This document shows, piece by piece, positions 31,349 through 34,767 of a stretch of 34,767 nucleotides of DNA (positions within the stretch are counted from its first letter, which is position 1; each line of letters begins with the position of its first letter). The notes under the pieces were generated by a model. The model made no database searches. It had not been told where the DNA came from and saw only the letters and a program-made list of their open reading frames with translations. The stretch spans positions 1-34,767 of the forward strand of contig CALXVV010000017.1 in the NCBI GenBank assembly GCA_944392205.1. The letters are read 5' to 3'. This stretch comes from an uncultured Alphaproteobacteria bacterium. Its GTDB lineage: Bacteria > Pseudomonadota > Alphaproteobacteria > RF32 > CAG-239. A program made the translations under genes and the position numbers.

Positions 31349-32242
31349 TTAACGTATTTTTAAAAACGGAATAAAACCAAATAAAGTTACCTTTATGCGA
31401 CCCGAAACTTTTTTTATCTTCAAGAACGGCAACCTTATCCCGCTCAGCCGCACTATACCATCTTGTGAGGAATAGTCAAATACTCGTAAAAAATTAAACA
31501 AATAAATTCTGTGACGGCTAAACAATTGCGCTTTCATACTCTCTGTTTTGGAGCGGAGATGCTTGTTTTTTAGCCATGTCGTTATTTCATTTTTGCACCA
31601 ACTTTCTTTCCACCAATGGATTGTATAGCTATTAGGTGTCAGACAATTCTGATCAAAGGCCTCGTGCATTTTTAGGGGATAAAAATATTCCGGCGGATAC
31701 ACTACAAAATCTTTTGTTTTTATTATCTCTTGTTTGCTGCTAAAGGATACTTGATAATCTCTTTGCATGATGAATGTGGCAATATCGGGAATTGAATAAT
31801 ACGGTTGTTGCCAAATTTCTTCATTGTAGAAATCCAGAATTTTTTTGATAAAAACATTATGTTGCGGACAACCAAAAACTGCTAAATTTACTTTATCTTC
31901 CCCTTGTTTGCCACAAAAGAAAGAATCTCCCAATAGATCATCAAAGCTTTTGACAATACTTATGTCCGTGTCCAAATAAATGCCGCCATGCTCATAGAGC
32001 ACCTTGCAGCGGATATAATCTGCGGCATAAGCCCACATCTTTTTCTCATAAACCGTTCTGAACCAATCGTTTTGCTTTAATTCTTGCTCAAAATCAAAAT
32101 ATTTTGATGCTTTTTCGTTTAGCTCTACGATCTCATAATCTGGCAGAAATTGTTGCCATTGGTAAACCGCCATTGAAACATCTGCTGGCCTGGAGCTGCC
32201 TAACCAGACATAAAAAATGCGTTTGGGTATTGCTCTTTGCAT
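31349..32242 (-). CDS. family 32-like glycosyltransferase (Gly_transf_sug)
   Basis: 297 residues with the OCH1/TcdA-type sugar-binding pattern: IPKRIFYVWLGSSRP at the start, WAYAADYIRCKVLYEHGGIY then LDTDISIVKSFDDLL, which supplies the DxD metal site (near 93-95). It should transfer a hexose to an exported glycan. TIHWWKESW near 210 matches the usual H.....SW motif. The end (IRLPFLKIKKVSGRIKVTLF, GFIPFLKIR) contains the same LFG-x-P-x-LKI tail as the GT2 gene, here in two partial copies. AAGGA precedes the ATG at 32242. First gene of the likely two-gene operon. Confidence 0.92.
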   Translation of the reverse strand: MQRAIPKRIFYVWLGSSRPADVSMAVYQWQQFLPDYEIVELNEKASKYFDFEQELKQNDWFRTVYEKKMWAYAADYIRCKVLYEHGGIYLDTDISIVKSFDDLLGDSFFCGKQGEDKVNLAVFGCPQHNVFIKKILDFYNEEIWQQPYYSIPDIATFIMQRDYQVSFSSKQEIIKTKDFVVYPPEYFYPLKMHEAFDQNCLTPNSYTIHWWKESWCKNEITTWLKNKHLRSKTESMKAQLFSRHRIYLFNFLRVFDYSSQDGIVRLSGIRLPFLKIKKVSGRIKVTLFGFIPFLKIR

Positions 32243-32368
32243 GACTTAGTCCTTCTTTTTAATTCCCTTATATTATATTATGTTTCTCTTTTCAATAGTT
32301 ATTTTAATGTTTTTCTCCTTTTAGTCGACAATATCCATTCTTACTACTTTACCGAATCAACTCCCAGC

Positions 32369-32398
32369 TTGACAATACTTCTTTTTTGGTCCTTAATA
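32369..32398 (+). promoter_or_regulatory. hisS promoter
   Basis: TTGACA (32369-32374) and TTAATA (32393-32398) are 18 bases apart, about 40 bases ahead of hisS. The rest of 32243-32437 is AT-rich and should also hold the divergent promoter of the glycosyltransferase pair. Confidence 0.55.
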
Positions 32399-32437
32399 AA
32401 TGCTTGTTTTTTAACTGTGTAAAAAAGGAATAAGAAA

Positions 32438-33739
32438 ATGACGGTGCGTACTTTGCAAGGTTTTATGGAACTTCTGCCCGAAGAGCAGATTGTGATGAAT
32501 AAAATGAAAGCCGTCATTGCCCATACTTATGAGCTTTTCGGCTTTGCCCCGATTGATACACCGGTTTTGGAACTGGCTGATGTTTTGCTCTCAAAATCAG
32601 GCGGCGATACCGAAAAACAAATTTATGAATTTCAAAAAGGCGACAACCATTTGGCCATGCGGTTTGATTTGACCGTGCCTTTGGCCAAATATGTGGCTCT
32701 TTATCACAACAACCTCACCTTCCCGTTCAAGCGTTATCAAATCGGTAAAGTTTATCGCGGTGAGCGCCCGCAGAAAGGTCGGTTCAGAGAATTTTATCAA
32801 TGCGATATCGACATCATTGACCGTGATGAATTGAGTATTGTCTATGATGCCGAGGTTTTGGCAGTAATCTATACCGTTTTCAACAAACTGGAGCTGCCTG
32901 CTTTCAAAATCTACATCAACAACCGCAAAATCTTATCCGGCTTTTTGGAGAGTTTGGAAATTGCCGACAAGACGGTCGATGTTTTGCGCCTTGTTGATAA
33001 AATCAAAAAAATTCCCGAGGCCGCATTTTTGGGTGAGCTTGGTGACATGGGGTTGCCCGAAGAGAAAAACCAAAAACTCTTAAATTTCATAAAAATCAAC
33101 GGGTCAAACCAAGAAATTATTGCAAAACTTGAAGATTTAAATATCACTAACGAGAATTTCCAAAACGGGCTTGAGGAGCTCAAAACCGTTATTTCTCAGG
33201 CGCAAAACCTCGGAATTAATGCGGACAATATTCAAATTGATTTGAGCATTACCCGTGGGCTTGATTACTACACGGGCACGGTTTATGAGACATTTTTTGA
33301 TGATTATCCGCAATTTGGTTCGGTATGCTCCGGCGGCCGTTATGATAACCTCTCAAGCGTGTTTATGGACAAGAAATTCCCAGGGGTGGGCATATCTATC
33401 GGCCTCACACGTTTGTTTGACCAATTGCGTGATAACAATTTGCTGAAATTCGGCGGGCCGACCCCCAACAAAGCTTTGGTTATCACTCAAAGCCCCGAGT
33501 TTGCGGACAAGGCCATTCACCTCATCGGCCAGCTCAGACAAAACGATATCCCGGCTGATGTGATGCTCAGAGATTGCAAGTTTAAGAAAAAAATGGAGTA
33601 CGCCAACAAAATCAAAATTCCTTACCTTATCATCATTGGGGAGGATGAGGCTGCCAACAACAACTACACCCTCAAAAACATGACAATCGGTGAGCAATCA
33701 AGAGTTACTTTGGAAGAACTCATCAAACTGGTGAAATAA
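32438..33739 (+). CDS. hisS: histidyl-tRNA synthetase
   Basis: Class II synthetase that charges tRNA-His. 433 residues, normal length. Visible: motif 1 region (MTVRTLQGFMELLPEEQIVM, FGFAPIDTPVLELADVLLSK), motif 2 in KVYRGERPQKGRFREFYQCD, the histidine-binding SITRGLDYYTGTVYE and SGGRYDNL, motif 3 in FPGVGISIGLTRLF, and a complete C-terminal anticodon-binding domain (ALVITQSPEFADKAIHLIGQ ...). The full anticodon domain separates it from HisZ. AAGGA precedes the ATG. Its motif 2 has REFYQCDIDII, as in the non-E. coli HisRS group. It is a single-gene unit with its own promoter and terminator. Confidence 0.95.
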   Translation: MTVRTLQGFMELLPEEQIVMNKMKAVIAHTYELFGFAPIDTPVLELADVLLSKSGGDTEKQIYEFQKGDNHLAMRFDLTVPLAKYVALYHNNLTFPFKRYQIGKVYRGERPQKGRFREFYQCDIDIIDRDELSIVYDAEVLAVIYTVFNKLELPAFKIYINNRKILSGFLESLEIADKTVDVLRLVDKIKKIPEAAFLGELGDMGLPEEKNQKLLNFIKINGSNQEIIAKLEDLNITNENFQNGLEELKTVISQAQNLGINADNIQIDLSITRGLDYYTGTVYETFFDDYPQFGSVCSGGRYDNLSSVFMDKKFPGVGISIGLTRLFDQLRDNNLLKFGGPTPNKALVITQSPEFADKAIHLIGQLRQNDIPADVMLRDCKFKKKMEYANKIKIPYLIIIGEDEAANNNYTLKNMTIGEQSRVTLEELIKLVK

Positions 33740-33745
33740 TCTTGA

Positions 33746-33776
33746 AAAAAAGCCGCTTTTATTAAGCGGCTTTTTC
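33746..33776 (+). terminator. bidirectional terminator after hisS
   Basis: A 12-bp stem (AAAAAGCCGCTT at 33746-33757 with AAGCGGCTTTTT at 33764-33775) has T runs on both strands, serving hisS and the converging secreted-protein gene. Confidence 0.9.
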
Positions 33777-33786
33777 TTATTTTGTT

Positions 33787-34305
33787 CTATCGACTAGCTC
33801 CACCTCTTTGATGCATCATCGCTCCAATATTTTTCACAGGTTGAGTGTTTTTTATTGGCTGAATTTCAAGGAAACCCTCTTTTGTTTGATACAGAGCCAT
33901 TCCCTTTTTAGCTAGGGACTCCGTTGAATTTGTTTTCAACATCTCAAAGACAGCTCCAATTGCTTTTTCTGTTGTTTCTGGAAATTTATTAAAACTTTTA
34001 TTAGCAAGAGCTTCCTCCAAATCATGCACTGCAAACCGGTCATTCGGATTGTTCTTGTTTGTAACCATTGCGTGAAGATGATATTCCAACGGAGCTGGTC
34101 CATCATCTTCCGCTATGCTTAATATGTAATCATTAGGTAATAAGATTGGCTTCTTAAGCAATCTTTTTATATGATCATTATTAAGTTCCATGACCTCTAT
34201 TTTATTTTCTTTTTTATCTTGGGTATTTTCAGTCTGCGCGGCAGCATTTGCTCCATTTAAAAGTAGCGCACCACCAAGTGCTGTAAACTTTGCTTTAAAT
34301 CCCAT
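33787..34305 (-). CDS. small secreted protein, unknown
   Basis: 172 residues from ATG 34305 (MGFKAKFTALGGALLL), which has AAGGAGG upstream; an ATG seven codons earlier is not needed. Residues 1-24 form a signal peptide with cleavage after NAAA. The mature part is Asn/Lys-rich, with DHIKRLLKKPILLPNDYILS, PLEYHLHAMVTNKNNPNDRF and a helical region FPETTEKAIGAVFEMLKTNS. It ends in a basic, flexible tail. I recognise no family. It probably acts in the periplasm or outside the cell, and its AT-rich codon use hints at a recent or fast-evolving gene. Confidence 0.75.
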   Translation of the reverse strand: MGFKAKFTALGGALLLNGANAAAQTENTQDKKENKIEVMELNNDHIKRLLKKPILLPNDYILSIAEDDGPAPLEYHLHAMVTNKNNPNDRFAVHDLEEALANKSFNKFPETTEKAIGAVFEMLKTNSTESLAKKGMALYQTKEGFLEIQPIKNTQPVKNIGAMMHQRGGASR

Positions 34306-34354
34306 TTCAACCTCCTTGTTTATCAATGTTTATTTTGAGTATATACTAAATTGC

Positions 34355-34588
34355 TTAATCCTGCAACAAAATCTTGACTTTCTTGCCGTAGTATTTGGCC
34401 AGAGCATAAACTGCTCCCATATTTATGCCGCCGCGGCCTAGCTCCAAATTATCTAAAATATACATCGGGACACCGGTTTCGGCACAGACTTTTTCCATGC
34501 TCAGTTGTTTGGAACTGCGTATCTGGTGGAGCTGCTGGGCAAGGCTACCCTGCAGACGTATTAACTCTTTTATTTCCTTATTTTTCAT
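34355..34588 (-). CDS. small Xre-type HTH regulator
   Basis: 77 residues with a helix-turn-helix of the Xre/Cro type: LAQQLHQIRSSKQLSMEKVC, ETGVPMYILDNLELGRGGIN and MGAVYALAKYYGKKVKILLQ. AAGGAG precedes the ATG at 34588. No partner toxin gene or target is visible beside it, and the gap to the secreted-protein gene is about 50 bases, so the two may be co-transcribed. Its DNA target cannot be read from the sequence. Confidence 0.85.
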   Translation of the reverse strand: MKNKEIKELIRLQGSLAQQLHQIRSSKQLSMEKVCAETGVPMYILDNLELGRGGINMGAVYALAKYYGKKVKILLQD

Positions 34589-34617
34589 CTTGAAACTCCT
34601 TTATTTTGTTACCTAAA

Positions 34618-34689
34618 ACAAAACCGCCTTTTTAGTAAAAAAGGCGGGGAGCTCGAGGATAAAATCAACCGTTGCTCCGGTTGATTTTA
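34618..34689 (-). terminator. tandem hairpins at the right edge
   Basis: Hairpin 1 (34624-34633 with 34638-34647, 10 bp) is followed on the minus strand by TTTTGTTTT and should end a gene lying to the right of the window. Hairpin 2 (TAAAATCAACCG at 34660-34671 with its exact complement at 34678-34689) has no T run of its own. The remaining bases to 34767 have an open minus-strand frame I do not recognise. Confidence 0.6.
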
Positions 34690-34767
34690 CCACAAGAGGC
34701 GTAAGTTTTCTTGATTGAGTGAGTGAAGCGTGAGCAAGCGAAACGAAATTAGAAAACAAGTGACCGA

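Noticed and set aside
32438..33739. HisZ (regulatory subunit of ATP phosphoribosyltransferase) in place of HisS
   Set aside because: The protein keeps all class II motifs and a full C-terminal anticodon-binding domain, which HisZ lacks, and no hisG is near.

Overview
The window looks like a piece of an AT-leaning alphaproteobacterial chromosome (SecA with a zinc tail, a periplasmic parvulin, a DUF3772-type MscS channel, MurD, HisRS) carrying one compact prophage. The taxonomic call is tentative: it rests on remembered gene families and overall composition, possibly an uncultured gut lineage, with no marker search behind it.

Left host arm (1-6840): secA faces left and a secreted parvulin faces right, divided by a divergent promoter region. 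Two small unknown genes follow, one a membrane protein with a Cys-Trp-Cys loop, then tRNA-Asp(GTC) and a membrane-anchored M23 murein endopeptidase with a strong terminator.

Prophage (about 6841-25245): nearly everything is on the minus strand and reads from right to left as one late operon. The order is a DUF6456-like regulator candidate, TerL, a GroES-like co-chaperonin, portal, a small helical gene, a two-gene accessory insert, a small head gene, scaffold, major capsid protein, adaptor and hub-like genes, a GNAT acetyltransferase, an S74-chaperone protein, a promoter-bearing membrane gene, a nested spanin pair, collar and fibre genes, a tail-assembly chaperone, endolysin and membrane proteins. 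No tape measure or tail tube is present, so the particle should be podovirus-like. A divergent S24-family repressor sits at the right end. Matching ATACG-N5-CGTAT sites lie on its own promoter, the regulator promoter, a rightward early promoter and the apparent late promoter, which is followed by an intrinsic terminator before terL. No integrase, excisionase, polymerase or helicase is visible. The last early gene runs into the terminator and 3' end of tRNA-Thr, which suggests the early region was deleted. The element could be a defective prophage or a domesticated particle-maker.

Right host arm (25283-34767): tRNA-Thr(CGT), murD overlapping an MscS-family channel gene, an aspartate-semialdehyde dehydrogenase homologue without its catalytic residues, two glycosyltransferases of different folds with the same C-terminal tail, hisS, a small secreted protein and a small Xre-type regulator.

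The strongest leads are: (1) the repressor, operator and leader-terminator circuit on a prophage stripped of its early genes; (2) the 18.1-19.2 kb two-gene insert between duplicated terminator hairpins, whose membrane protein shares an exact Cys-Trp-Cys spacing with a host gene at 4.5 kb; (3) a promoter-gene-terminator moron and a hidden 42-residue membrane peptide next to the spanins; (4) the active-site-free Asd homologue; and (5) the shared glycosyltransferase tail.
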